A stretch of DNA of 64,000 nucleotides from JAJEBT01 sp965221485 (GTDB taxonomy: Bacteria > Pseudomonadota > Alphaproteobacteria > MPNO01 > UBA830), in NCBI GenBank assembly GCA_965221485.1, contig OZ244893.1, positions 4,278,001 through 4,342,000 on the forward strand, given 5' to 3'. Shown one piece after another: positions 34,820 through 44,356 of the stretch. A program made the position numbers and the translations under genes. Each line of letters opens with the position of its first letter. Within the stretch, counting starts at the first letter, position 1. The notes under the pieces were generated by a model. That model saw nothing but the letters and a program-made list of their open reading frames with translations, was not told where the DNA came from and did not search any database.

Positions 34820-35614
34820 TCAATCCGAGAATGCGGCACGGACGCTGCCCAGACCGCCGATCCGGACTTCAATGACATCTCCGGCTGTGACCGGAACCAT
34901 CGGGCCCAGCGCACCCGTCATGATCACATCTCCGGCAGACAGCGGCATGCCAACCTCGACCATCTTGCGGGCCAGCCACACGGCTGCATTCAGGGGGTTG
35001 CCGAGACAGGCGATACCCGCTCCCACGGAAACCTGGACCCCCCGGTTCTCTACAACCATGCCGCACAGGCGAAGATCCAGATCCTCAAGAGCTACCGGTT
35101 GGGTACCCAGCACGATCATGCCGGACGAGGCATTGTCAGCGACGGTATCGACGATGGAAATGTCCCAGTTGGCAATCCGGCTGCCGACGACCTCGATGGA
35201 CGGCAGGGCATATTCGACCGCATTGATCAGGTCGATCAGGGTGGCGTCGCCCCCGGTGATGTCGTCACCCAGAACCAGTGCGACCTCTCCCTCGGCGCGA
35301 GGCTGGGAAATTCCGCCGAACGGGATTTCGTCTCCATCGACCACAACCATGTCGGCGAACAGAATTCCGTAGTCCGGCTGATCAACGCCGAGTTGCGTTT
35401 GTACGGCCTTGGCGGTCAGGCCGATCTTGCGTCCAACGACACGGCGGCCTTCCTGAATCCAGAGGTCAGTATTGGTTTTCTGAATCGCATAGGCGGCCTC
35501 GATGTCGCCCGCGTCAAAGGCATCCCTGACCGGATGCGTGGTGGTTCCGTCCTGCCAGGCCTTGCGGATGCGCTGGGCGGCATCCGAGATGGCCTCGTCC
35601 CGTCCATTGGCCAT
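34820..35614 (-). CDS. dmpE: 2-Oxopent-4-enoate hydratase
   Basis: A 264-residue hydratase, a paralogue of the decarboxylase at 32021. GRKIGLTAKAVQTQLGVDQPD, the metal Glu pair in AEGEVALVLG and the closing GALGPMVPVTAGD mark the hydratase branch. It adds water to 2-hydroxypenta-2,4-dienoate to give 4-hydroxy-2-oxovalerate. It lies 10 bases after the semialdehyde dehydrogenase. The ATG at 35612-35614 is preceded by GGAGAG. Confidence 0.9.
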   Translation of the reverse strand: MANGRDEAISDAAQRIRKAWQDGTTTHPVRDAFDAGDIEAAYAIQKTNTDLWIQEGRRVVGRKIGLTAKAVQTQLGVDQPDYGILFADMVVVDGDEIPFGGISQPRAEGEVALVLGDDITGGDATLIDLINAVEYALPSIEVVGSRIANWDISIVDTVADNASSGMIVLGTQPVALEDLDLRLCGMVVENRGVQVSVGAGIACLGNPLNAAVWLARKMVEVGMPLSAGDVIMTGALGPMVPVTAGDVIEVRIGGLGSVRAAFSD

Positions 35615-35624
35615 GTCGCTCTCC

Positions 35625-37103
35625 TTACAGCTTGATGCAGATATTCTTCTGTTCCGAATAGAAGTTGAGAGCATGCTGCCCGCCCTCACGGCCGATTCCC
35701 GACAGCCCCATACCCCCGAAGGGCGTGCGCAAATCGCGCAAAAACCAACAGTTCACCCAGTTGATGCCTGCTTCCATCTGTTGTGCCACCCGATGTCCGC
35801 GGGAAAGATTGGAGGTCCACACTGTGGCAGCGAGACCATATTCGGTGTCGTTGGCCATATGGACTGCCTCTTCTTCGTCATCGAAGGGCGTGATGTGACA
35901 GACCGGTCCGAAGATTTCTTCCTTCTGGATGCGGGAAGCCTCGGAAAGCCCCGTCATGATCGTTGGTTCGACAAAGGCACCATTGTCGCGTTCATCACCG
36001 AAGGAAGGAATGCCGCCGCCAATAATGATTTCTGCGCCAAGGTCCCGGGCGAGATCGTAATAGCCGGTCACCTTCTCGCGATGTTCGTGGCTGATGAGAG
36101 GGCCCATCTGGGTGTCCGGGTTTTCCGGCCGTCCGAGTACCATGTTTCGAGCGTTTTCGGCCAGGGTCTCCACGAACCTGTCGAGAATCGGCCGTTCCAC
36201 ATAGACCCGCTCGGAACAAAGGCAGACCTGCCCGCAATTCGCGAAAACAGAGCGCAGGCTGCCCTCGATCGCTGCATTGAAATCAGCATCGGCGAAGACG
36301 ATCGCAGGATTCTTGCCACCCAGTTCAAAGGACAACGCCTTCACATTGTCGGCGGCGGCCCGCATGATCGCGCTGCCGGTGGTGGTTTCCCCGGTAAAAG
36401 TGATGGCGTCGATGCCGCGGTGGGTCGTGAGAAATTCGCCGGCGGATCCCGGGCCGAAGCCATGCACCAGATTGAAGGCGCCGTCCGGCATACCCGCGTC
36501 TTTCATGACTTCGGCCAGAAGCGTGGCTGTGGTGGGCGTTTCCTCGGACGGTTTGAGAATGACCGCATTGCCTGATGCCATGGCCGGAGCGATTTTCCAT
36601 GTCGAGAGAAGCAGCGGCAGGTTCCACGGGCTGATGATGCCGACCACGCCATGGGGTTGCCGTACCGAATAGTTGATAGCCCCGGCTCCGTCCGGTGTGT
36701 CCTGCTGGTAGGCTTCTGTTCCCACCGACTTGATGAGATCTGCGAACACCCGGAAATTTGCGGCTCCCCTCGGGATATCCACATGGCTGGCAAGCGATCT
36801 CGGCTTTCCGGTATCAAGGGTCTCGGCCTCGATAAACTCGTCGGATCGCGCATCAATGGCATCGGCGACCGCATAAAGGAGGTTGCAGCGTTCATTGAGC
36901 GGAAGGCGCCCCCAGGTCGTCCGATAGGCCTTGCGCGCCGCGTCAACGGCTTCGTTCACAAGCTCACGCGTTGCCTCGTGGACATGGGAGAGAAGCGTGC
37001 CGTCTACGGGCGTGGTGTTTTCGAAGGTGTTCCCGGTTTCCCTGAAGGCTCCGCCGACAAAATTCCTGAGTTCACGCAGGTTGCGCTGTGGTGTCGCGCC
37101 CAT
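35625..37103 (-). CDS. dmpC: 2-Hydroxymuconic semialdehyde dehydrogenase
   Basis: A 492-residue aldehyde dehydrogenase. The catalytic Cys is C294 (CGQVCLCSERVYVE), with general base E260 in SFELGGKN and the NAD phosphate loop in FTGETTTGS. N-terminal and C-terminal ends match DmpC/XylG. It oxidises the meta-cleavage product of catechol to 2-hydroxymuconate, feeding the decarboxylase branch. The gene lies between the quinone oxidoreductase (68-base gap) and the hydratase (10-base gap). Confidence 0.92.
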   Translation of the reverse strand: MGATPQRNLRELRNFVGGAFRETGNTFENTTPVDGTLLSHVHEATRELVNEAVDAARKAYRTTWGRLPLNERCNLLYAVADAIDARSDEFIEAETLDTGKPRSLASHVDIPRGAANFRVFADLIKSVGTEAYQQDTPDGAGAINYSVRQPHGVVGIISPWNLPLLLSTWKIAPAMASGNAVILKPSEETPTTATLLAEVMKDAGMPDGAFNLVHGFGPGSAGEFLTTHRGIDAITFTGETTTGSAIMRAAADNVKALSFELGGKNPAIVFADADFNAAIEGSLRSVFANCGQVCLCSERVYVERPILDRFVETLAENARNMVLGRPENPDTQMGPLISHEHREKVTGYYDLARDLGAEIIIGGGIPSFGDERDNGAFVEPTIMTGLSEASRIQKEEIFGPVCHITPFDDEEEAVHMANDTEYGLAATVWTSNLSRGHRVAQQMEAGINWVNCWFLRDLRTPFGGMGLSGIGREGGQHALNFYSEQKNICIKL

Positions 37104-37171
37104 TCCGCTCTCCTGATCCCGATTGCGCGCCGGTTATAGCAAAGCATGCGGGAATTGGCACCTGCGGTGGT

Positions 37172-38173
37172 TCAGTCCCACGGCAAAAGAACTGTCGAGC
37201 CGGTTGTTTCCCTGGCTTCGATGGCCCGGTGGGCCTCGGCCGCATCCCTCAGGGGCAGACGGTGATGGACTCTGGGTGTTACGGCGCCGGAGGCCAGCGC
37301 TTCGAACAGATCGTCGGCACTTCGAACAAGATCTTCCCGCTGCGCCATGTAGTGCATGATGGCGGGCCGCGTCAGGAACAGGGAGCCGCGAGCTCCGAGT
37401 TCAATCACGTCGACCGGATCAGGCGGGCCCGACGCATGCCCGTAGCTTGCCAGCATTCCCATCGGGCGGAGACACGCGATGGAACGATGGAAAGTGTCCT
37501 TGCCGATCGATTCATAAACAACAGCGCATCCGTCTCCCCCTGTCACCTCGCGCACCATTTCCGCAAAGTCGCCTTGCCCATGGATGACAACGTGATGGGC
37601 TCCCGCTTCCCGGGCCAGCTCAGCCTTTTTTCCGGAACTCACCGTCCCGATGACTGTGGCTCCCAGGTGTCTGGCCCACTGGCAGAGGATCAATCCCATG
37701 CCGCCGGCTGCCGCATGGACCAGAATGACATCGTCGCGCTTGACCGGGTAGGTCCGCCGCAGCAGGTACTGGGCGGTCAACCCCTTCAGCATCGATCCCG
37801 CGAGGGCGCTGTCGTCGATTGTGTGCAGCGAGTCCGGCACCTTGAGCAATTTCTCTGCGGGATAGGTGCGAACCTGGCTGTAGGCCCCGTGTGGTGGCAG
37901 GGCGTAGGCGACCCGGTCACCGACCGAGAAATCATCGACGCCGGGGCCCAGATCCTCAATGATGCCGACTCCCTCAAAACCCAGGACAAGAGGAAGTTGC
38001 GGAACCGGCCAAGGGTGAGGAATGCCGCGCCGATGATAGGTATCGACAAAATTGACTCCCACGGCCCGGTTGCGCAAACGCACTTCTCCCGGTCCGGTCG
38101 CCGGAACATCCACGCTTTCCCAGCGAAATACGTCGGGCGAGCCTTTCTCGTGGATCACGGCGGCCATCGGCAT
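37172..38173 (-). CDS. Zinc-independent quinone oxidoreductase (Qor-like MDR family)
   Basis: A 333-residue medium-chain reductase without the zinc ligands of alcohol dehydrogenases. The NADP-binding motif is VHAAAGGMGLILCQWAR. The start MPMAAVIHEKGSPDVF is typical of Qor. It reduces quinones or enones with NADPH. Here it may regenerate or detoxify quinone by-products of catechol metabolism. ATG 38173 is used, with a second ATG 6 bases later. It sits second in the meta-cleavage operon. Confidence 0.85.
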   Translation of the reverse strand: MPMAAVIHEKGSPDVFRWESVDVPATGPGEVRLRNRAVGVNFVDTYHRRGIPHPWPVPQLPLVLGFEGVGIIEDLGPGVDDFSVGDRVAYALPPHGAYSQVRTYPAEKLLKVPDSLHTIDDSALAGSMLKGLTAQYLLRRTYPVKRDDVILVHAAAGGMGLILCQWARHLGATVIGTVSSGKKAELAREAGAHHVVIHGQGDFAEMVREVTGGDGCAVVYESIGKDTFHRSIACLRPMGMLASYGHASGPPDPVDVIELGARGSLFLTRPAIMHYMAQREDLVRSADDLFEALASGAVTPRVHHRLPLRDAAEAHRAIEARETTGSTVLLPWD

Positions 38174-38205
38174 TCTTCAGATCCCCCTCTGGTGACGGCA
38201 GGTAT

Positions 38206-39105
38206 TCAGCTGGCTCCGTGGCGCTTCAGCCACGCGCCAAGCCGATCCCAGCCATCCCTTGCCGCAGCTTCCCGGTAGCTGGGACGGTAATCAGCGTGAA
38301 AACCGTGCGGTGCATCGGGATAAATCACAATTTCGACATTGTCGTTTCCGGCAGCACGAATCTTCGTTTCCAGGTCCTTGACTGTATTCACCGGGATTCC
38401 CCGGTCCTGACCGCCATAGAGACCCAGCACCGGTGCCTTGATCTTGTGCGCGATATCAATCGGGTGGGTCGGCGTGTTGGGGTTCGATCCCCGTGCAACG
38501 ACACGGCCGTACCAGGCCACCCCGGCCTTGAGGTCAGGATTGTGGGCAGCATACATCCACACAATTCGTCCACCCCAGCAGAACCCGGTTATGGCGAGCA
38601 GACCAGCATCGCCATTATTCCGTGAAGCAAACCGGACAGTGGCGTCGAGATCCGACATGACCTGCTTGTCCGGAACCTTCGCCACCACCTCCATGATGAG
38701 CTTCCGGATTTGCTGGAACGTGTATTTTGTCGGATCACCCTGGCGGTGATAGAGAGACGGCGCGATGGCCAGATGTCCCATGCTGGCAAGACGGCGGCAC
38801 ACATCCTTGATGTGCTCGTGGATGCCAAAAATTTCCTGCACCACCAGGATAACCGGGTGATCGGTACCGGTTGCCGGCATCGCCATATAGGCCGGAATTC
38901 TGCCGTCAGCAACCGGAACCTCAACCATTCCTCCCTTGAGTCCGTCCATGGGAGTCTTGATCATGGTGGCGCGCACCGGACGTACCGAAAGTGCAAACCC
39001 GGTGGTGACGGTCGCTCCCGCTACGAACATACGGCGTGAAACCGCAGTCTCCGGGATCAGGCTGCGGAAATCGGAATTGCCGAGGGGATTGTCAAACGGG
39101 GACAT
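38206..39105 (-). CDS. Dienelactone hydrolase family protein with Tat signal
   Basis: A 299-residue alpha/beta hydrolase. The Cys-Asp-His triad is C176 (GFCWGGR), D234 (GGQDRGIPV) and H267 (DAPHGFH), the classic dienelactone hydrolase set. A twin-arginine leader (SRRMFVAGATVTTG, residues 23-36) precedes it, so the enzyme is exported, unusual for a pathway enzyme of this kind. ATG 39105 follows AAGGAGAG. It is the first gene of the operon, 32 bases before the quinone oxidoreductase. Its exported location suggests it acts on an external lactone or ester. Confidence 0.87.
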   Translation of the reverse strand: MSPFDNPLGNSDFRSLIPETAVSRRMFVAGATVTTGFALSVRPVRATMIKTPMDGLKGGMVEVPVADGRIPAYMAMPATGTDHPVILVVQEIFGIHEHIKDVCRRLASMGHLAIAPSLYHRQGDPTKYTFQQIRKLIMEVVAKVPDKQVMSDLDATVRFASRNNGDAGLLAITGFCWGGRIVWMYAAHNPDLKAGVAWYGRVVARGSNPNTPTHPIDIAHKIKAPVLGLYGGQDRGIPVNTVKDLETKIRAAGNDNVEIVIYPDAPHGFHADYRPSYREAAARDGWDRLGAWLKRHGAS

Positions 39106-39222
39106 TCGCACTCTCCTTGTCATCTGATGGAAAGGCGAAGGTTAGTGCCTCCCGGACAACGTTGCCAGACAAGAATGATCGATCAGGGACCGTCGCGACC
39201 GCATTGCAGGTAAGGGTTGCTG

Positions 39223-39235
39223 GTCAAATTTTGAC
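39223..39235. promoter_or_regulatory. Short inverted repeat upstream of the meta-cleavage operon
   Basis: GTCAAA (39223-39228), T, TTTGAC (39230-39235) is a perfect 6-base inverted repeat about 118 bases upstream of the first gene of the operon. It is a candidate operator for an activator or repressor. The short arms make a chance occurrence possible, and I see no confident -35/-10 pair next to it. Confidence 0.3.
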
Positions 39236-40194
39236 AAGGAATTGATGCCGGCATGGTCGTGCGGACGGGGTGTCGTGGTCGTCAAATCGGTCTTGTGGGA
39301 TCTCGTTGCCCCGGAAATCCGTATTCACCATCGGCAACCGGAGCAGAGGTGAGCCATGCGATGTTCCCTGGACAGGGGACCCGCCAGCATATGTGCTGAC
39401 GGCCCGGGCACGGATCCGAAGAGAAGTTGTCTGTCGGCATCAGTAGCTGATGTGGCGTCCCCGGTTTCCCGATGAAATTGATCCGTGCCTCCCTGTTTCT
39501 CCAGTCCCAGACCCGGGCAGACCCCGCTCGCCGTCGCCACTCCTCGTCCATTCCCTCGATGGCTGGCTTGGGATCGATCAGACCGTCTATCTGCATCCGG
39601 GTGAATTCGGGGAGATCTGGCCCGGGCCCGCTGGCCGGGCATTGCCGGTCCCACAGCCACGGGAGTTTGCCCGATCCCGCTTCCTGAATGAATCCCTGCT
39701 CTCTCATGCGATCCTAAGTCCCACGGGTTGCATGCGGCTGTCGCGCATCTGTAGGTGAACGATCGGTGAAGCCACTGCGGCGCGCTTGGCGATGGATCCC
39801 TGTCCGGGCAAAATTTCGGCCACGGGTGGGACGAACGGGGCAATGACCGCCTATCAGATGTCCTGTTCAACGAGCACGATGTAGACATCTGCGACATGGG
39901 TTATGATTGGCCGTGCGCTGGCAAATTAGCCCCGCCGCCAGCCGGCCAGCCGGTTGGTCTTGTACTGGTGACCATCAGATCGGAGGAGCTTGAACAGACT
40001 GATCACCCGAAGTGAAAAATCAACAAGATGGCCCATGATGCACGGCTTGAAAGGCTGTTCCTGGGCCCCCATCGAGGCTTCGCCGGCCACGTCATTAACA
40101 TTGGACGGCCAGCGGTACAGATCCGTACGGGTAACGGATGTGGCCAGGCATGTGGAGCGCGTGATTCAATGACGAAGAAAGGTGAGGAACCAAA
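39236..40194. other. Gap with remnant coding frames
   Basis: Almost 1 kb between the operon start and the TRAP binding protein. No complete gene is visible. One 70-odd codon frame without a start (39791 to the TGA at 40013-40015) reads GSLSGQNFGHGWDERGN and ends with RSEELEQTDHPK. A short frame (39990-40172) has KGCSWAPIEASPATSL. Minus-strand frames at 39282-39897 have no family character. The gap looks like worn-down sequence of one or more lost genes. Confidence 0.4.
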
Positions 40195-41214
40195 ATGATC
40201 CGATTTCCAGGCGCTTGCGTGGCGCTTCTTCTGGCCGGAGGCCTGGCGTTGCCGGCTTCCGCCCAGACTGCACTGACATTTTCTTGGTTTGGCCCACCCG
40301 TGGCCGACTTCAACAAGCACGGTGTTTTCAAGTGGGGTGAGCGGGTTGCGGCAGCTACCGAGGGGCGTGTCCGGATACAGTTTCTGGCCAAATCGGCTGG
40401 TGCACCGCCGGCGCATTTTGAACTGATCCGGGACGGTGTTGTCGATGCAGCCTATTACCTGCCCGGAATCACGCGTGGACGCTTCATACTGCACCAGGCC
40501 GCCGAGTTTCCTTTTGGCGGACAGACGGCCGCCGCGACCTCCGTGGCCTATTGGCGCACCTACAAGAAACACTTCGAGAAGGCCGGTGAGCACAAGGATG
40601 TGGTTGTCTTGACAGCGCTGACGCACGGCCCCGGGCTGATCCATAATTCCAAGCGGACGATTGCCTCCGTGGAGGACTTCAAGGGCCTCAAATTCCGTGT
40701 TCCGGGTGAGACCATCGGAACCCTGTCGAAGAGTCTGGGCGCAGTTCCCATGTTTGCCAGCATCGGACAGGTCCCGCAGCTTGTGAACCGGGGTGTCGCC
40801 GATGGCGTGTTTCTGCCCTGGAATGCGGTTGGCGACTTCAAGCTTGGCGGTGCCCTGAAATTCACGACCGTGCTTCCGGGCGGCATCTACAACGTGACGT
40901 TTCACATCGCTGTCAATCCACGCCGCTGGCAAACCCTGTCATCCGCTGACCGTGCTGCGATCATGAAGGTGTCCGGTGAGGATGCCTCGCGGATCATCGG
41001 CGGCTCGTGGGACCGGGGAGATCAGCGTGGTCTGGCGCACGCGAAAGAGAACGGGGTCCAGATTACCGACATGGACGCCCGGTTTCGTGATGCTGTTGAA
41101 CGCGCTTTTGCGCCGATGAAGAAAAACTGGATCACGGCGGCATCCGGGAAGGGCGTTGACGCTCAGGCAGCGCTTGATTACTTCCAGGAACAGATCAGGG
41201 CGCTCGAACCATAA
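40195..41214 (+). CDS. TRAP transporter substrate-binding protein (DctP family)
   Basis: A 339-residue periplasmic binding protein with an N-terminal signal peptide (cut near PASAQT). Family features are the FKWGERVAAATEGRV segment, the GVVDAAYYLPG pocket and the ligand-binding RVPGETIGT loop. TRAP binding proteins capture organic acids, often carboxylates or keto acids. The small and large membrane subunits follow directly (gap 28 and 6 bases), so a full transporter is present. The ligand is unknown; a mono- or dicarboxylate is most likely. Confidence 0.93.
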   Translation: MIRFPGACVALLLAGGLALPASAQTALTFSWFGPPVADFNKHGVFKWGERVAAATEGRVRIQFLAKSAGAPPAHFELIRDGVVDAAYYLPGITRGRFILHQAAEFPFGGQTAAATSVAYWRTYKKHFEKAGEHKDVVVLTALTHGPGLIHNSKRTIASVEDFKGLKFRVPGETIGTLSKSLGAVPMFASIGQVPQLVNRGVADGVFLPWNAVGDFKLGGALKFTTVLPGGIYNVTFHIAVNPRRWQTLSSADRAAIMKVSGEDASRIIGGSWDRGDQRGLAHAKENGVQITDMDARFRDAVERAFAPMKKNWITAASGKGVDAQAALDYFQEQIRALEP

Positions 41215-41242
41215 CCGGTGCGCTGGTGGGGGCGCGACTTTG

Positions 41243-41743
41243 ATGAAGCCCTCACGGGCATCGGCAAGCTGGCGAACCAGCGCCGCGTTCATTTGCGGCG
41301 GGATGTTGCTGTTACTACTCGGCGTGACTGTGGTCGATGTGGGAGGCCGTGAAGTGTTCGGCCACCCGCTTCCGGGCGGGTATGAAATCAGTGAACTGGT
41401 CATGCTCGCCCTGTTCTTTCTGGCGCTTCCGTTTGTCAGCTTCCGGGGCGAGCACATAACGGTCACACTGGTTGACCGCTGGATTTCGAAATCCTGGCGT
41501 CTGGTGTTGTCAGCAGCGGGTAACGGGCTATTGGCGGCCATCCTCCTGGGCCTGGCTCCCTGGATCTGGCGTCAGGCGGCCTCCGCGGCAGGTTATGGGG
41601 ACCTTACCCTCTATCTCCAGCTTCCGGTGTCTCCCTTTCTCTATATGGCGGCGGTCCTGACCGTTGTGTCAGCAAGCCTTGCAGGCGTGCGGGCCTGTGG
41701 TGATATCGCCGCGATCCGGAGATCTGGCCGGGCCGGGTCCTGA
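41243..41743 (+). CDS. TRAP transporter small permease (DctQ family)
   Basis: A 166-residue, four-helix membrane protein with the typical start SAAFICGGMLLLLLGVTVVD and the conserved FGHPLPGGYE loop. I chose ATG 41243; the frame stays open upstream to 41156, inside the preceding gene. It pairs with the large subunit whose gene starts 6 bases downstream. Confidence 0.9.
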   Translation: MKPSRASASWRTSAAFICGGMLLLLLGVTVVDVGGREVFGHPLPGGYEISELVMLALFFLALPFVSFRGEHITVTLVDRWISKSWRLVLSAAGNGLLAAILLGLAPWIWRQAASAAGYGDLTLYLQLPVSPFLYMAAVLTVVSASLAGVRACGDIAAIRRSGRAGS

Positions 41744-41749
41744 TCGCGA

Positions 41750-43039
41750 ATGCTTCTCGCCGGCATCGGATTTCTCGGACTGCTTTTGCTTGTTTTCCTG
41801 CGGGTTCCGGTGGCCGTCGCCATGATGGTTGTCGGACTGGCGGGCTTTGCTCTGGTCAACGGAGTGAATGCGGCCATGACCTCTTCGGCGCGGGCGCTGG
41901 TTGACGCCACCCGGGACTATGCCCTGACGGTCATTCCCCTGTTTCTCCTGATGGGAAACATCATTGCCCGTGCCGGGTTTGCGGAAGACCTGTACCGCGC
42001 CTCCTACGCCTGGATCGGCCATCGGAGAGGCGGACTTGCACGGGCGACGATCCTGTCCTGCGCCGTTTTCAGCGCAGTCTGCGGAAGTTCGCTTGCCACG
42101 ACCGCAACCATGAGCCGGGTCGCGCTGCCGTCAATGCGTCAGCTGGGTTACGCCCCGTCCCTTGCTGCCGGATCGATCGCTGCCGGCGGTACGCTCGGCA
42201 TCCTGATCCCTCCCAGCGTGATCATGGTCCTCTACGGTATTCTCACCAATACGGATATCTCGAAATTGTTCATCGCCGGCATTCTTCCGGGAATTCTGGG
42301 GGTCGGCCTGTATGTGGCGACCATTGCTGTGGTGACGCGGATGCGTCCCGGGTCTGGCCCACCTGGGCAGCGGACGGGCTGGCGTGACCGGCTTCGTGCG
42401 AGCGCTGGCGTGTGGGAGGTGGTGGTTCTGTTTCTCGTGGTCATCGGCGGTATTTATGCGGGCGCGTTTACCCCCACCGAGGCGGCCGGCGTGGGCGCCG
42501 GAGGCGCGTTGCTGGCAGCGATCCTGCGACGGCGCCTGGCCTTTTCTGTGGCACTCGATGTGTTCTACGAGACCGCTCGGATGACGGCTGGCATTTTTCT
42601 GATATTGGTGGGGGCACTGGTCTTTTCCAACTTTCTGAACATGACTCCTTTGCCCGGCGCACTTGGCAGCCTGTCCACTATTTTCGGAAACACACCGCTT
42701 CTGCTTCTTGCAGGCATGCTGGTGGTCTATGTTGTTCTGGGCTGTATTCTCGACAGCATTTCAATGATTTTGCTTACGATTCCCCTGTTTTTCCCGATTG
42801 TTCATGCGGCCGGGATTGATCCGGTCTGGTTTGGCGTTCTGGTCGTGGTGGTGACGGAAATCAGCCTCATCACGCCACCTATCGGCATGAATATTTTCAT
42901 TCTCAACGCGACGGCCGACGATCTGCCGATCGCTACCATTTATCGAGGGGTCATGCCGTTCGTGATTGCTGATGCCGGCAGGCTGATTCTTCTGACGGCG
43001 TTTCCGGCCATTGCTACCGTGCTTCCGGCATTGATGTAG
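41750..43039 (+). CDS. TRAP transporter large permease (DctM family)
   Basis: A 429-residue membrane protein of about twelve helices with conserved GSSLATTATMSRVALPSM and GILIPPSVIMVLYGILT loops, which are DctM hallmarks. It carries the transport pathway and uses a sodium gradient. It ends the TRAP operon and is convergent with the CoA ligase gene. Length is normal. Confidence 0.93.
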   Translation: MLLAGIGFLGLLLLVFLRVPVAVAMMVVGLAGFALVNGVNAAMTSSARALVDATRDYALTVIPLFLLMGNIIARAGFAEDLYRASYAWIGHRRGGLARATILSCAVFSAVCGSSLATTATMSRVALPSMRQLGYAPSLAAGSIAAGGTLGILIPPSVIMVLYGILTNTDISKLFIAGILPGILGVGLYVATIAVVTRMRPGSGPPGQRTGWRDRLRASAGVWEVVVLFLVVIGGIYAGAFTPTEAAGVGAGGALLAAILRRRLAFSVALDVFYETARMTAGIFLILVGALVFSNFLNMTPLPGALGSLSTIFGNTPLLLLAGMLVVYVVLGCILDSISMILLTIPLFFPIVHAAGIDPVWFGVLVVVVTEISLITPPIGMNIFILNATADDLPIATIYRGVMPFVIADAGRLILLTAFPAIATVLPALM

Positions 43040-43078
43040 AAGATGAGTTCTTGTCGGACGGATCCGTTCCGCAGCCCT

Positions 43079-44356
43079 TCAGTTGACTGCCGACTTGCGC
43101 ACGTCGGTCCAGCGCCGGACCTTGTAGTCTCCGTCCGCATCCGGGATATCCGGATCCAGGACAATGTGCGGACGCACCAGAGTCGCCTCCCGAATGGATC
43201 GTTCCAGTCTCGCGATCAGGGAATCCGTGGCCGTGACACCGGGTGCAGGACGAATGCGAATGAGAAGTTCATCCGAACCGTCCTGACGCCGTTGTGCCGC
43301 CCCCCTGAATTCGGATACATCGCTCTGTGCAAGGAGCAACTGCTCGACAGATTGGGGCCACACATTCATGCCGCGAATCTTCATCATGGAATCGGTTCGC
43401 GCGACAGAGCCGGGACGGTATCCCGGCCGTGGATCTCCGCAAGGACAACAACCGGCCGGAACCAGCTCCACAACATCCCCGGTGTCGTAGCGAAATACCG
43501 GCGTGGCCTGCCGATAGGTTGTCGATATCACAATTCTCGCGCGACCTTCGGTCACGGGGTCATCGGTTTCCGGGTCCAGTGTCTCGATATACATGTGTTC
43601 ATCGTGGAAATGGACTGAGCCGGTTGCGGTGCCCAGCTGGCAGGTCGTCGCGATCTTTGCCGCGGCCTGGGTACAACCATAGACTTCGAACAGCGGGGCC
43701 CCGAATGTCTGTCGGGCAGCCTTCAGAAGGTGAGGCGAGGTTCCGACCGACTGAATGCCCTTCAAGTGGGAGGACCAGGAGCCTGCCAGGCCGGCGCGCT
43801 CTGCATCGGCAGCAAGCTGAAGAAGAAAGCTCTCTGTCCCATAGAGATACGCCGCGCGGTAATCGGCAAGAAAAGCGAGTATGGTCGGCCGCGGCGCGAC
43901 CCCGGTTGCGATGGGGATCAGCCTGTGCAGGCGTGCGCCTTCCAGAGCCGAGTGTCCGGCACAAAGAAAGGAGACAGGTATCGTATACAGCGCGACATCT
44001 CCGCGCCGGAGGCCAATCGCTTCGAACTGTGGACCCCAGCTGCGGCCCATGACCTCGACATCGGCTGCTGTACAGGCATAACGCTCCTGGCCGATGCCCG
44101 AGGTGCCGCTTGTGAGGTGAATCTGCACGACATCCTGGGACTCCACACACAAATTGCCGCCCCAAGGCGGATCTGATTGTTGCGCTTCAAGAATGGCCGG
44201 CTTGTCGATGAGGGGAAAGCGCGCGACATCTGCCGGATTGTCAGGCAGCCAGCCATGGGGAAGGCCGTGATCGCGCCACCGGGTTCGAAAGAAATCGCTC
44301 CGGAGCCAGCAGCGCCTGACCGCAGCTCTCAACCGTTCGAATGCGCCGGTTTTCAT
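43079..44356 (-). CDS. Phenylacetate-CoA ligase-like AMP-forming enzyme (PaaK family)
   Basis: A 425-residue member of the ANL superfamily. The ATP loop is LTSGTSGIGQ (about residues 81-90). The Cys-rich zinc-like motif GCCPCG and the hinge MMKIRGMNVWPQSVE follow, as in PaaK. It would activate an aryl or alkyl acid to its CoA thioester with ATP. The start overlaps the stop of the upstream MaoC-like gene (ATGA at 44353-44356). An overlapping trio with that hydratase and a small unknown gene implies one short operon. The acid substrate cannot be deduced. Confidence 0.85.
   Translation of the reverse strand: MKTGAFERLRAAVRRCWLRSDFFRTRWRDHGLPHGWLPDNPADVARFPLIDKPAILEAQQSDPPWGGNLCVESQDVVQIHLTSGTSGIGQERYACTAADVEVMGRSWGPQFEAIGLRRGDVALYTIPVSFLCAGHSALEGARLHRLIPIATGVAPRPTILAFLADYRAAYLYGTESFLLQLAADAERAGLAGSWSSHLKGIQSVGTSPHLLKAARQTFGAPLFEVYGCTQAAAKIATTCQLGTATGSVHFHDEHMYIETLDPETDDPVTEGRARIVISTTYRQATPVFRYDTGDVVELVPAGCCPCGDPRPGYRPGSVARTDSMMKIRGMNVWPQSVEQLLLAQSDVSEFRGAAQRRQDGSDELLIRIRPAPGVTATDSLIARLERSIREATLVRPHIVLDPDIPDADGDYKVRRWTDVRKSAVN

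Noticed and set aside
38470..38500. tRNA-like T-arm sequence GGGGTTCGATCCCCG
   Set aside because: It lies inside the dienelactone hydrolase gene and fits its codons. No acceptor, anticodon or D-arm surrounds it.
43059..43068. Palindrome ACGGATCCGT between the convergent TRAP and CoA ligase genes
   Set aside because: It is short, lacks a T-run, and such palindromes are common in GC-rich DNA. I cannot claim a terminator.
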